Source: Shimia sp. SK013 (GTDB lineage: Bacteria; Pseudomonadota; Alphaproteobacteria; Rhodobacterales; Rhodobacteraceae). From it: a stretch of 64,000 nucleotides of DNA. Below the pieces are notes generated by a model. That model was not told the origin of the DNA. It worked only from the letters and a program-made list of their open reading frames with translations, and searched no databases. Both the position numbers and the translations under genes were made by a program. Where the stretch lies: the NCBI RefSeq assembly GCF_001292625.1, contig NZ_LAJH01000017.1:43142-107141 (forward strand), in the 5' to 3' direction. Positions 11,307 to 19,303 of this stretch are shown piece by piece (positions within the stretch are counted from its first letter, which is position 1; each line of letters opens with the position of its first letter).

Positions 11307-11341
11307 GTCGCAATACCGACGTGATGCAGTCGCAATACCGA
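11307..11341. repeat. 13-bp direct repeat, 22-bp period, upstream of FAD/GcvT gene
   Basis: GTCGCAATACCGA occurs twice, starting at 11307 and 11329. The 22-bp period equals two helical turns, so both copies would face the same side of the DNA. It lies 44 bp upstream of the FAD/GcvT start, in the gap after the methyltransferase gene. This fits a tandem regulator site or an ancient duplication. Confidence 0.55.
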
Positions 11342-11399
11342 AGTGCCAAAATCCCTAAACCGTGGCGCACACGCATAGATTCTGCCAATGCCACACGCC

Positions 11400-12911
11400 T
11401 CAATACCAGGCATCCGGAAGCTCCTCCTTGCGGCGTGCCACAAAGGCCTCAAGGGCATCCTTTTTGGCGATATCCATTTCAGGGGGCTCATACTGCGCCA
11501 ACATCGTATTCCACTTGGCATAGGCCCGTGCCCGCATGTCGAGCGAGCCACCTTCTTCCCAGCTTTCGACGTTCTCGCTGTCGCTCAAGGCGGGCTCGTA
11601 AAACGCGTTCTGATAGTTGCGCATAGTGTGTCCGCACCCTAGGAAATGCCCCCCTGCGCCCACCTCGTCATAAGCGTCCCGCGCCATCGCCTCATCCGAC
11701 AGATCCAACCCTTGGCTCAGCACCTTCTGATAGCCACCCAAACGATCCGCATCCATGATCAGCTTCTCAAATCCGGTGCACAGCCCGCCTTCGAGCCAAC
11801 CAGCTGAATGCAATACGAAATTTGCGCCAGCCAGCATGGTTGAATGCATGCTATCCGCGCTCTCATAAGCCGCCTGCGCATCCTCGATCTTGCTGGCTGA
11901 CAGGGATCCACCGCACCGCAGCGGCAACCCAAGCCGCCGCGCCATCTGGCCAACCACATAGTTCGACACCACAGGCTCGGGCATGCCAAAGGTCGGCGCG
12001 CCTGATTTCAGCGACATGGACGATAGGAAATTGCCCAACACAAACGGCGCGCCAGGACGTACCAATTGCGCAAAGGCACACACCATCATGGCCTCCGCCA
12101 TCGCTTGCGCGATGCTGGCTGCCGTGCTCACAGGCCCCATCGCGCCGGACAGGATGAACGGCACCACCACGATGGCCTGCCCACGCCCGCAATAGACCCG
12201 CACAGCCTGTGTCACCACCTTATCAACCAGCAAAGGCGAGTTGGTGTTGACGTTGGCCATGATGACGCAATTGTTTTCCATGAAATCAGAACCATGCAGG
12301 ATTTCAGCCATGTCAACGCTGTCCTGTGCCCGCTCCATTTCGGTGATGGCCCCAAGGTGAGGTTTGTCCGATTGCGTCATATGCGCCAGCACCATATCCA
12401 GACGCCGTTTGCTGACCGGAATGTCCGTTGGTTCCGCGATCACCAACCCTGTGTGGTGCAAGTTGGGATGCATATAAGAGAGCCTTAGAAGCTTCTCGAA
12501 ATCCTCGAATTTGGCATAGCGTCGCCCACCTTCCAGATCCCGCACAAACGGCGCGCCATAGATCGGCGCAAAGACCTGATTGTTGCCACCGATCGTAACC
12601 GATCGCGCCGGATTGCGGGCATGCTGCACAAACTCGCTTGGCGCTTTGGCGCATTGGGCCCGCACCCATTGCGCATCGGCTTTGATCAGATCACCAAATT
12701 CGCCTTCAGGCGTGATGCCTGCAGTCCTCCAGATTTTTAGCGCTTCGGGATCATCGCGAAACGCAATGCCAACGTTCTCCAGTATCCAGTCCACTTGCGC
12801 TTCAAGCTTGACAATTTGTTCCTCATCCAGCGGATCAAAGAACGGCAGCACACGCTTGATATACGGCGCGACTATACGGCTCTCAGATGTACGGCGCGAA
12901 CGACGGGCCAT
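11400..12911 (-). CDS. Trimethylamine methyltransferase (MttB) family protein, non-pyrrolysine
   Basis: A 503-residue MttB-superfamily protein read through without an amber codon, so it is one of the non-pyrrolysine members. Some of these demethylate glycine betaine or related quaternary amines by transfer to a corrinoid protein. Family hallmarks are the 'ENVGIAF' N-terminal region, LHHTGLVIAEPTDIP near residue 154, the central glycine-rich barrel segments, and the C-terminal VGAGGHFLGCGHTM followed by YEPALSD. No corrinoid protein gene lies nearby. Its partner in the cluster is the FAD/GcvT demethylase, and the divergent LysR gene is the likely regulator. The substrate is inferred, not shown. 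Confidence 0.85.
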   Translation of the reverse strand: MARRSRRTSESRIVAPYIKRVLPFFDPLDEEQIVKLEAQVDWILENVGIAFRDDPEALKIWRTAGITPEGEFGDLIKADAQWVRAQCAKAPSEFVQHARNPARSVTIGGNNQVFAPIYGAPFVRDLEGGRRYAKFEDFEKLLRLSYMHPNLHHTGLVIAEPTDIPVSKRRLDMVLAHMTQSDKPHLGAITEMERAQDSVDMAEILHGSDFMENNCVIMANVNTNSPLLVDKVVTQAVRVYCGRGQAIVVVPFILSGAMGPVSTAASIAQAMAEAMMVCAFAQLVRPGAPFVLGNFLSSMSLKSGAPTFGMPEPVVSNYVVGQMARRLGLPLRCGGSLSASKIEDAQAAYESADSMHSTMLAGANFVLHSAGWLEGGLCTGFEKLIMDADRLGGYQKVLSQGLDLSDEAMARDAYDEVGAGGHFLGCGHTMRNYQNAFYEPALSDSENVESWEEGGSLDMRARAYAKWNTMLAQYEPPEMDIAKKDALEAFVARRKEELPDAWY

Positions 12912-12952
12912 GGGATCACCTTATGTTTGGACCTGATCCTTCATAGTCAGAT

Positions 12953-12964
12953 CGGATGCATCCG
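12953..12964. promoter_or_regulatory. Perfect 12-bp palindrome in mttB-lysR divergent region
   Basis: CGGATGCATCCG is a perfect palindrome, framed by GATC on both sides, in the 93-bp gap between the divergent methyltransferase and LysR genes. It is a plausible operator for the LysR regulator controlling both promoters, although LysR sites more often read T-N11-A. Confidence 0.4.
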
Positions 12965-13004
12965 TGATCCTTGATTATCTCTATGATTTGAGTAGACAGA
13001 AGCT

Positions 13005-13931
13005 ATGCCAAGTATATGGAATCAGATAAACTCACCCCGCAATCTGGTGATTTTCACCGCCGCCGCCCGCCACGGCAGCTTCACCCGCGCGGCTGCGGAA
13101 CTAAACATGCAGCAGCCATCGGTAAGTGCCGCTATCAAGCAGCTGGAAGAGGCTCTAGGTGTCACCCTCTTTGTACGCGGTCACCGAAAAGTCACGCTGA
13201 CAACCGCCGGAAATCGTTTATTTTCCGACACTTCCAGATCTCTGGACAATATTGAAAAATCTGTTCAATCGGTTCGCCAGATGGGGCGCGAAGATCACGT
13301 GACCCTCAACAGTTCCTCGGCGTTCTCTCATTATTGGATGGTTCCACGTCTGCAAAAACTACATGACCGACACCCAACCATCGACCTGCGCCTGCAAATC
13401 GGCGACCGTGAACCAAATTTGGACATGGAAAATATCAGCCTTGGCATACGCTTGGGCAATGGCAATTGGCCCAGCTGTCACGTCGCGAAAATCGCTGAAG
13501 AAATCATTTTCCCCGTTGCATCACCAAGGGTAATGGCCGCCGCCCGCAATCTTCGTTCCATCCCGAATCTAATGAACGAGAGGCTTATTCATCTTGAAGA
13601 ACCTGTTCGGGAAAGACCCACTTGGGCGGATTGGTTCGCTCACCACAACATTCGCGATCGCGACATCGTTTCCGGATTGCGTTTGAATGACTATGCGCTG
13701 GTCTTGCAAGCGGCAATGTCCGGCGAGGGGTTTGCCTTCGGCTGGGACCATGTGGTGCGGGATCTGATTGATCGCAAGCTATTGGCCGGAAAGCCGGAAT
13801 GGAGTTGGCGTACAGGAAACGCATTCTACGTCGTGTGGTCCGCAAACACGCCCCTGACACCGCACGCAAAACAAGTGCGGGACTGGATCATCTCGGTCTC
13901 TGACTTTCCGCACCAACCGCCGCCCTCGTAA
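13005..13931 (+). CDS. LysR-family transcriptional regulator (GcvA-like)
   Basis: A 308-residue regulator. The N-terminal helix-turn-helix is clear (AAARHGSFTRAAAEL, QQPSVSAAIKQLEE, VTLFVRGHRKVTLTTAG), followed by a periplasmic-binding-like effector domain with SSAFSHYWMVPRL and LGIRLGNGNWP, as in the GcvA/AmpR subgroup. It is divergent from the methyltransferase gene across 93 bp, the usual arrangement for a LysR activator of its neighbour. It probably senses a methylated amine or product of its breakdown. The gene ends head-on against a TRAP operon with a shared hairpin. Confidence 0.88.
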   Translation: MPSIWNQINSPRNLVIFTAAARHGSFTRAAAELNMQQPSVSAAIKQLEEALGVTLFVRGHRKVTLTTAGNRLFSDTSRSLDNIEKSVQSVRQMGREDHVTLNSSSAFSHYWMVPRLQKLHDRHPTIDLRLQIGDREPNLDMENISLGIRLGNGNWPSCHVAKIAEEIIFPVASPRVMAAARNLRSIPNLMNERLIHLEEPVRERPTWADWFAHHNIRDRDIVSGLRLNDYALVLQAAMSGEGFAFGWDHVVRDLIDRKLLAGKPEWSWRTGNAFYVVWSANTPLTPHAKQVRDWIISVSDFPHQPPPS

Positions 13932-13945
13932 CAAAGGCGGCGGTT
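13915..13945. terminator. Bidirectional terminator hairpin between convergent genes
   Basis: AACCGCCGCC and GGCGGCGGTT form a perfect 10-bp stem around an 11-nt loop that includes the lysR stop codon. It sits between convergent lysR and TRAP genes. There is no strong T-run on either side. Confidence 0.5.
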
Positions 13946-13956
13946 ATGAAACCCGG

Positions 13957-15420
13957 TCAGTTCAACAACACCCTTGGCAGCCACAACGCGATGTCTGGAA
14001 AGGTGATGACCAAGGCCAGACCGATAAGTTGGAGCAATACGAACGGGATGATGCCGCGGTAGATCTCCTGAATTTTGACCTCCTTAGGCGCCACTGCTTT
14101 CATATAGAATAACGCAAACCCAAATGGCGGAGTCAGGAACGACGTCTGCAGATGCACTGCCAGCAAAATCGCGAACCAATAGGTGACCTCGACTTTGCTA
14201 ACATGGTCGCCAAAATCGAGCTGCGAAATAATCGGAGCAAAGACAGGCAACACGATCAACGTGATCTCGATCCAGTCAAAAAAGAAGCCCAGAATGAAAA
14301 CGATGCCAAGAATGAGAAATAGCAAACCCCAGGGGCCGAACCCCATGTGGTTCACAAACTCTATAACCAGATCATCACCACCCAAGCGTCTGAAAACATA
14401 ACTGAAAAGCGTGGCGCCTACAAAAATGCCAAAGATCATCGCGTTGGTCATCGCCGTTGCATCAACCACACCTTTGATCACCTGCCAGTAGTCCCGCATC
14501 GTATTGCGCAGTCCGCTGCCAACTTCGGGAGCGTCCTGCCCAATGCCCGCGCCGGGAGCTTCTAACACAAACTCCTTCACGCCCATCCAAGGCAGCAACA
14601 CGAGGTTGATAAACCCAAGCAAAACGGCCCCCATCGCCCCAACGCCCGCGGCTTCGGTTGGTGTCGCTAATCCACCCAAAATTGAACCCAAAACCATGGC
14701 GATCAGCACAACAGGTGGCACAAAACTGCGCAGTACCATGACAATGGTGCCCCCCCAAGACTGGGGGCCAATATTGTCTTCCAATCGCGGTGCAAGGCTA
14801 GGGTTAATCCAACACCGAATGACGATATAGGCCACGTAGAGACCCGCCAGTATCAACCCCGGAAACACCGCGGCTACAAACAAGTTACCAACCGATCGCG
14901 ACAGCAAATCTGCCATGATAACCAGCATAATAGACGGTGGTATGAGGATGCCTAATGTGCCCGATGCAGCGATGGTGCCGGTTGCCAACTCATGATTGTA
15001 GTTCCGCTCGATCATCACAGGCAGTGCCAACAGGCTCATCATGATGACCGATGCCCCGATTATGCCCGTGGTCGCCGCAAGGATTGTGCCCATCAGGGTG
15101 ACCGCAAGCGCCAAGCCTCCCGGTACTTTGCGTAACAAAACCTGCAAACAATTGAGCAAATCCCGCGCAATGCCGGACCGCTCGAGCATGGTCCCCATGA
15201 AGATGAACATCGGGATCGCCGTGAGGATCAGGTTTTCCATAATTCCGCCGAATATCCGACTTGGCAGTAGCCTGAGGAAAATGAACTGAAACTCGCCCAG
15301 CACTATACCGATAAAGGCGAATCCAAGCCCGACACCGCCCAGAATGAACGCGACAGGGAACCCGGAGAACAGTAAAATTCCTAGAGCAGCAAACATGAAC
15401 AGTGGGAGAAATTCAACCAT
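13957..15420 (-). CDS. TRAP transporter large permease (DctM family, extended)
   Basis: A 487-residue polytopic membrane protein, the ion-coupled channel subunit of a TRAP transporter. It has the DctM pattern of repeated hydrophobic segments with SGFPVAFILGG, FIFMGTMLERSGIARDLL, GILIPPSIMLVIMADL and an LTPPFGFALFYMK end. At about 487 residues it exceeds the usual ~430; the extra part is a hydrophilic stretch near residues 290-320, as seen in TakP-type systems. I chose the ATG just after the small-subunit stop; a TTG two codons earlier overlaps that stop. It is last in a P-Q-M order that I link to the acid-sugar operon further upstream. Confidence 0.92.
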   Translation of the reverse strand: MVEFLPLFMFAALGILLFSGFPVAFILGGVGLGFAFIGIVLGEFQFIFLRLLPSRIFGGIMENLILTAIPMFIFMGTMLERSGIARDLLNCLQVLLRKVPGGLALAVTLMGTILAATTGIIGASVIMMSLLALPVMIERNYNHELATGTIAASGTLGILIPPSIMLVIMADLLSRSVGNLFVAAVFPGLILAGLYVAYIVIRCWINPSLAPRLEDNIGPQSWGGTIVMVLRSFVPPVVLIAMVLGSILGGLATPTEAAGVGAMGAVLLGFINLVLLPWMGVKEFVLEAPGAGIGQDAPEVGSGLRNTMRDYWQVIKGVVDATAMTNAMIFGIFVGATLFSYVFRRLGGDDLVIEFVNHMGFGPWGLLFLILGIVFILGFFFDWIEITLIVLPVFAPIISQLDFGDHVSKVEVTYWFAILLAVHLQTSFLTPPFGFALFYMKAVAPKEVKIQEIYRGIIPFVLLQLIGLALVITFPDIALWLPRVLLN

Positions 15421-15422
15421 GA

Positions 15423-15986
15423 TCAATGCCCCCCGCCAAAGAGGTTTGTCTCTTGTTCAGCGCTTAGTTTTCCAAGGTATCCTGCGACAGCTTTGATCAA
15501 TTGCGATAGGCCCGCCAACAACAGCAACAGGAACAAGGCCAACAGCCCCGCCTTGACGATCCACAAGTTGCTAAGCCCTGTTTGTGACTTTGAAATTTCA
15601 CCAGAGATAAACGACTGCTTTACAAACGGCCAACTGAGCCACAGTCCAATCACTGAATAGGGTATAAGCGCGAAGGAAATCCCAATCGCCTCGATCAAGT
15701 GCTTGGTCTTGTTCGAGAAATTCTCTCGTAATAGGTCAATTCTGACATGCGCGTTTCGCACATATGCATAGCCAAGAGCGAAGACAATCAAGCCGGAGTG
15801 CAGCCAATATTCAAACTCCTGGATCATGGTGGAGTTCAGCCCAGCGGGCTTTTGCACACCAAAATATCGCGTGGTTACATCGTAGCAGACCACAAGAACC
15901 AAGGCGAAGCCGAGCCACCCCCCGATTGACGCAAAAAAGCCCAGCAAGCGATCAATCCGCCGGCTGAGTCCCAATAGGCTTTGCAC
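15423..15986 (-). CDS. TRAP transporter small permease (DctQ family)
   Basis: A 187-residue protein with four hydrophobic segments, the small membrane subunit of a TRAP transporter. The typical region RNAHVRIDLLRENFSNKTK (key word HVRIDL) between the second and third segments marks the DctQ family. It lies between the binding protein and the large permease and practically abuts the latter. The 108-bp spacer to the binding-protein gene shows no clear hairpin. Confidence 0.9.
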   Translation of the reverse strand: MQSLLGLSRRIDRLLGFFASIGGWLGFALVLVVCYDVTTRYFGVQKPAGLNSTMIQEFEYWLHSGLIVFALGYAYVRNAHVRIDLLRENFSNKTKHLIEAIGISFALIPYSVIGLWLSWPFVKQSFISGEISKSQTGLSNLWIVKAGLLALFLLLLLAGLSQLIKAVAGYLGKLSAEQETNLFGGGH

Positions 15987-16094
15987 GGTTCAATTCCTTC
16001 CGTTCAGCGCACCGTTTGACGTAACTAAAAAGCCTTCGGTGCGGCGTATCTGATGTGCCGGCCCGATGCATGAACACCGGACCGGCAAGACCCC

Positions 16095-17120
16095 TTACTT
16101 CAGGTAGCCAAGTTCGCTCCACACGGCATATTCCGCGCGGAATGTTTGCATGCTGTCCCAGACTTCCTGGAAGTCAGGGTTGGCCGCCGCTTCTTCGGCA
16201 ACAACTTCTTCCCATGCAGATTTGAAGGTGCCCAGCATCTCGTCATCCCACTGGTGGATGTTGACGCCTTGCGCCTTCATCTCAGCTAACGCTTTGCCTT
16301 GAATGGCTTCACCTTCGGCAAGTTGGTTGGCCACGTTTGCCTTACAAGCGGTTTCGATCAAACCGCGCTGACGGTCATCCATCCCGTCCCATTTGGCCTT
16401 CGAGATCATCAACTCTTGAACCGTGGATTGCTGGTGCCAGCCGGGGAAATAGTAGTGCTTGGCGATGTTGTAGAACCCGAGGTTCTGATCGATCGCAGGC
16501 ATGGAGAATTCTGTGGCGTCAATTGTGCCACGTTCCAGCGCCGGATAGATGTCACCACCCGCCAGCAACTGCGTGTCCACCCCCAGCTTCTGCATCACCT
16601 TTGCGCCAAGACCGAAGAAACGCATCTTCAGACCCTTAAGATCTTCAGCCGACTTGATTTCCTTGCGGAACCAACCGGATGCTTCGGGCGCGATGATGCC
16701 ACAGACCAGCGACTGAATGCCGTCGCGGTTGTAGATTTCGTTCATCATCTCTTCGCCGCCACCGTACCAGTGCCACGCAAGGTACTCCCCGGCGGACGGG
16801 CCAAATGGCACGGCAGCGAACAGGTTATACGCCGAGTTTTTCGAACCCCAATATCCTGGTACGGACCAACCAGCATCAATCGATCCGTTGGACACGTTGT
16901 CATAGATCTCGAGCGGTGGAACCAGCGCGTTGGGTTCAAAGAACTCAACCTCGATATCGCCACCCGAAATCAGGTTCAGCGTGTCCTGCAACTTGACCCC
17001 TGCCTGACCCAATTGGATCAGCGAGCCGGGAAATGTTGACGGCATGTTGAGTGTGACCTTGTCGGCGAGCGCCGACGTGGCGACGACCGAAACCGCGGCC
17101 GCTGCAATTAGATGTTTCAT
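16095..17120 (-). CDS. TRAP transporter substrate-binding protein (TakP-like)
   Basis: A 341-residue periplasmic binding protein with a clear signal peptide (MKHLIAAAAVSVVATSALA). The start has an excellent GGGAGGAG site; the frame extends upstream but without such support. Features of the TakP/DctP7 branch are WHWYGGGEEM, ASGWFRKEI, LKGLKMRFFGLGAKVMQKLG and the 'ALERGTIDATEFSMP' pocket region. TakP proteins bind 2-oxo acids as dimers. Here the context of four-carbon acid sugar enzymes and a shared operator suggests a sugar acid ligand. The family is firm and the ligand is inferred. Confidence 0.9.
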   Translation of the reverse strand: MKHLIAAAAVSVVATSALADKVTLNMPSTFPGSLIQLGQAGVKLQDTLNLISGGDIEVEFFEPNALVPPLEIYDNVSNGSIDAGWSVPGYWGSKNSAYNLFAAVPFGPSAGEYLAWHWYGGGEEMMNEIYNRDGIQSLVCGIIAPEASGWFRKEIKSAEDLKGLKMRFFGLGAKVMQKLGVDTQLLAGGDIYPALERGTIDATEFSMPAIDQNLGFYNIAKHYYFPGWHQQSTVQELMISKAKWDGMDDRQRGLIETACKANVANQLAEGEAIQGKALAEMKAQGVNIHQWDDEMLGTFKSAWEEVVAEEAAANPDFQEVWDSMQTFRAEYAVWSELGYLK

Positions 17121-17164
17121 GTTTGCTCCTCCCATAGTGTGCTCCCGCACATTAACGGCGACAG

Positions 17165-17178
17165 CAATGTATACGTTA
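17165..17178. promoter_or_regulatory. GntR-type operator upstream of TRAP binding-protein gene
   Basis: CAATGTATACGTTA, 45 bp upstream of the binding-protein start, matches 12 of 14 positions of the perfect palindrome TAATGTATACATTA found upstream of the GntR gene. The resemblance continues into the flank (AATT followed by TTTAA). It probably makes the TRAP genes part of the same regulon. Confidence 0.65.
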
Positions 17179-17275
17179 TTGAATTTTTTAAATGAGTCAA
17201 TCACCCATTCGGTGTAAAGCGTCAAAAAAACAAGGGGATTTGGCGTATTTTCTGACACATTGGACAACGCCAGAA

Positions 17276-17302
17276 CCCCACAAAGCGACTGGCTTTGCGG
17301 GG
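17276..17302 (-). terminator. Hairpin downstream of the acid-sugar operon
   Basis: CCCCACAAAGC and GCTTTGCGGGG pair over 10 of 11 positions around a 5-nt loop. It lies just after the monooxygenase-like gene and before the TRAP promoter region, so it would end the upstream operon. No T-run follows, only TTCT. Confidence 0.45.
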
Positions 17303-17328
17303 GGCAAACAGATGCCGACTGCCTGGGT

Positions 17329-17622
17329 TTAAGACCCTATGACAACGTCGCCAAAGGTGGACACGGCCTTGTCTGCGATCAAATCGCGGACGGCCACGTC
17401 GAAATCTTTGAAGTGCGTGGTCGCAAGATGCACCTGAAACGCGTCTTCACTGGCATAAATCTCATAGAGAAACACTTCATGTGTCTGCTCATTAGAACAG
17501 ACGTCGAACTGCAAACACTCCGGTTCCAACGCAAGCGAGTTCCGTGCTTGCGCCAGCATAAGCGGCATAAACCGCTCCTTGGCCTCGGCCTTTAGGGTGA
17601 ATGTCACGCACACCACATACAT
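17329..17622 (-). CDS. Antibiotic biosynthesis monooxygenase-like (ABM/LsrG) small protein
   Basis: A 97-residue single-domain dimeric alpha-beta barrel protein of the ABM superfamily: MYVVCVTFTLKAEA start, ARNSLALEPECLQFDV middle, and VFLYEIYASEDAFQVHLAT near residue 55 (key words LYEIYAS, HL). The start has GAGGAGG at a good distance; a longer frame overlaps the next gene without support. Members act as cofactor-free monooxygenases or, like LsrG, as isomerases of sugar-derived metabolites. In this operon a role on an oxidised sugar acid is conceivable, but nothing proves it. Confidence 0.78.
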   Translation of the reverse strand: MYVVCVTFTLKAEAKERFMPLMLAQARNSLALEPECLQFDVCSNEQTHEVFLYEIYASEDAFQVHLATTHFKDFDVAVRDLIADKAVSTFGDVVIGS

Positions 17623-17632
17623 CGCGCCCTCC

Positions 17633-18661
17633 TCACAGTTGAATTTTCCGACCAGTGGCATGGCTTTCGTAAGCCGCTTCGGTGGCACGAATCACGCTCA
17701 GATAGTCTCGGGCCTCATTTTCCAACACACCAGCGTGCGTTGCAGCAGCAGCCACGTGCTGGCAAAGGTAGGCCACGCAGCCGCCACCAAATGCGGTGTC
17801 GTCAACATCGGCCACCAAAGGAACGGCTGTCTCTTGCTGCGTCCCGAATTCGCGAAAGAAGACGCGACCGAGCCCATCAAGCCGCAGCGAGCCCGCCTCC
17901 CCCTCGATCCACATCTCGCCCATAGTGCGGCGCGGATTGTCGGTGACGTGATCCATCAAACGGTTGCCATCAAACAGGCTGCGTGTGCCGCTTGCGTGGG
18001 TCATTTGCAACTGACCTGCATCTTCTCCCCTAAGCACCGGGTTTATTTTCACTAGGTCGGCGTAAACGGCCGTAATGGTCCCAAACAACCATTGAAACAG
18101 GTCCACAAAATGCACGCCGGTTTCATGTATCAACAGTCGTGACATGTCCCGAAATGCGGGCTGGCGCGCCGAATAGGCGTCTTCACCCCGCCCGTCACCA
18201 GGCCGCAAGCCGAACCGACCTTGATACACCTGCCCCATTTTTCCGGCATCCAGAAACGCTTTAATCGTGCGATGCCATGGTTGAAATCGGAAATTCTCGT
18301 GGACCACGATTTTGCAGCCCGCTTCCGCCGCTTTCGCCACAACCGCCTCAGCCTCTGCAAGCGACGTGCAAAACGGCTTTTGACAGACAATTATCCGCCC
18401 CGGGCGCAAGAATGCCTCGATCAGATTGGCATGCGCTGGCGGCGGGGCAACAATGTCCACAATATCGACATCGACAGCCACTTGTGCCGCCGTTGCGCCT
18501 TCAAACACGTCGACTTCAAAACTCTGCCGTGCCCAGTCGCGACGAGCCTCTGACAAATCCGTCGCCACAATCTTATCCACGCGCGGATCATCCTGCCACG
18601 CTTGCAAATGAAATTGACTGAAATAGCCAAGCCCGATCACCGCCACCGTCAACCCCGACAC
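17633..18661 (-). CDS. Gfo/Idh/MocA-family NAD(P)-dependent oxidoreductase
   Basis: A 342-residue dehydrogenase with the N-terminal Rossmann motif VAVIGLGYFSQFHLQAW, the VCQKPFCTSLAEAE segment that supplies the family's catalytic Lys (K in QKP), and a C-terminal alpha-beta domain with HETGVHFVDLFQWLFG (His in the active site). Such enzymes oxidise or reduce sugars and sugar acids. It lies 3 bp after otnC in the same direction, so it very probably supplies an extra entry or epimerising step for the same acid-sugar pathway. The substrate is unknown. Confidence 0.86.
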   Translation of the reverse strand: MSGLTVAVIGLGYFSQFHLQAWQDDPRVDKIVATDLSEARRDWARQSFEVDVFEGATAAQVAVDVDIVDIVAPPPAHANLIEAFLRPGRIIVCQKPFCTSLAEAEAVVAKAAEAGCKIVVHENFRFQPWHRTIKAFLDAGKMGQVYQGRFGLRPGDGRGEDAYSARQPAFRDMSRLLIHETGVHFVDLFQWLFGTITAVYADLVKINPVLRGEDAGQLQMTHASGTRSLFDGNRLMDHVTDNPRRTMGEMWIEGEAGSLRLDGLGRVFFREFGTQQETAVPLVADVDDTAFGGGCVAYLCQHVAAAATHAGVLENEARDYLSVIRATEAAYESHATGRKIQL

Positions 18662-18664
18662 GGC

Positions 18665-19303
18665 TTAGCACTCCACCGGAAAACGGCGTTTGATTTCGGC
18701 GACCTGCGCGCCCGTAAGTGGCTGGGTTTGCAACCTTTGCAACATCAGAAAAAGTTTTGCTGTTTCTTCCAGTTCTTCTGTTGCGTAAACCGCATCCTGC
18801 AAGGATTTCCCAGCCACAACCGGCCCGTGATTGGCCAGCAACACCGCGTGATGGTCTGACGCCATTTCGGAAACGGCCTTGGCCAAATCCGGATCGCCGG
18901 GCGGGAAATACGGCACCAACGGCAAGGTGCCAATCCGCATCACGTAATAGGCCGTCAGAGGCGGCAACACATTCTTGTGGTCGATCCCGCACAAACAGCT
19001 AACGGCCACAGAATGCGTCGAGTGCAGATGCACGATCGCCCCCGCCTGCGCGCGTTTGTCATACATCGCCATATGCAAAAACGCTTCTTTGGTGGGTTTG
19101 TCTCCCTCCAGGTGATTGCCTTTGAAATCCAGCTTGGACAGCCGCGCCGGATCCAGTGTGCCCATTGTCGAACCTGTCGGTGTCATCAACCAACCGTCGT
19201 CGGTGCGCACCGATACGTTACCCGACGACCCAAACGTCAGGCCCCGCGTATAAAGCGACGCAGCCAACTCACAAATCTCGTCTCTCTGTTTGCTCTCACT
19301 CAT
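18665..19303 (-). CDS. otnC: 3-oxo-tetronate 4-phosphate decarboxylase (class II aldolase family)
   Basis: A 212-residue class II aldolase/adducin-fold protein. Metal-binding and core motifs are GSSGNVSVRTDDG near residue 25, the metal pair AIVHLHSTHSVAVS near 90, and a HH plus NHGPVVAG near 150. It overlaps the kinase gene by 4 bp, the usual OtnK-OtnC pairing. In characterised systems OtnC decarboxylates 3-oxo-tetronate 4-phosphate to dihydroxyacetone phosphate. The pairing makes this assignment strong; a related fuculose-phosphate-type aldolase is the alternative. Confidence 0.85.
   Translation of the reverse strand: MSESKQRDEICELAASLYTRGLTFGSSGNVSVRTDDGWLMTPTGSTMGTLDPARLSKLDFKGNHLEGDKPTKEAFLHMAMYDKRAQAGAIVHLHSTHSVAVSCLCGIDHKNVLPPLTAYYVMRIGTLPLVPYFPPGDPDLAKAVSEMASDHHAVLLANHGPVVAGKSLQDAVYATEELEETAKLFLMLQRLQTQPLTGAQVAEIKRRFPVEC

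Noticed and set aside
10343..11626. 427-codon open frame on the plus strand
   Set aside because: Antisense to the FAD/GcvT and MttB genes and running across their boundary; no recognisable domain.
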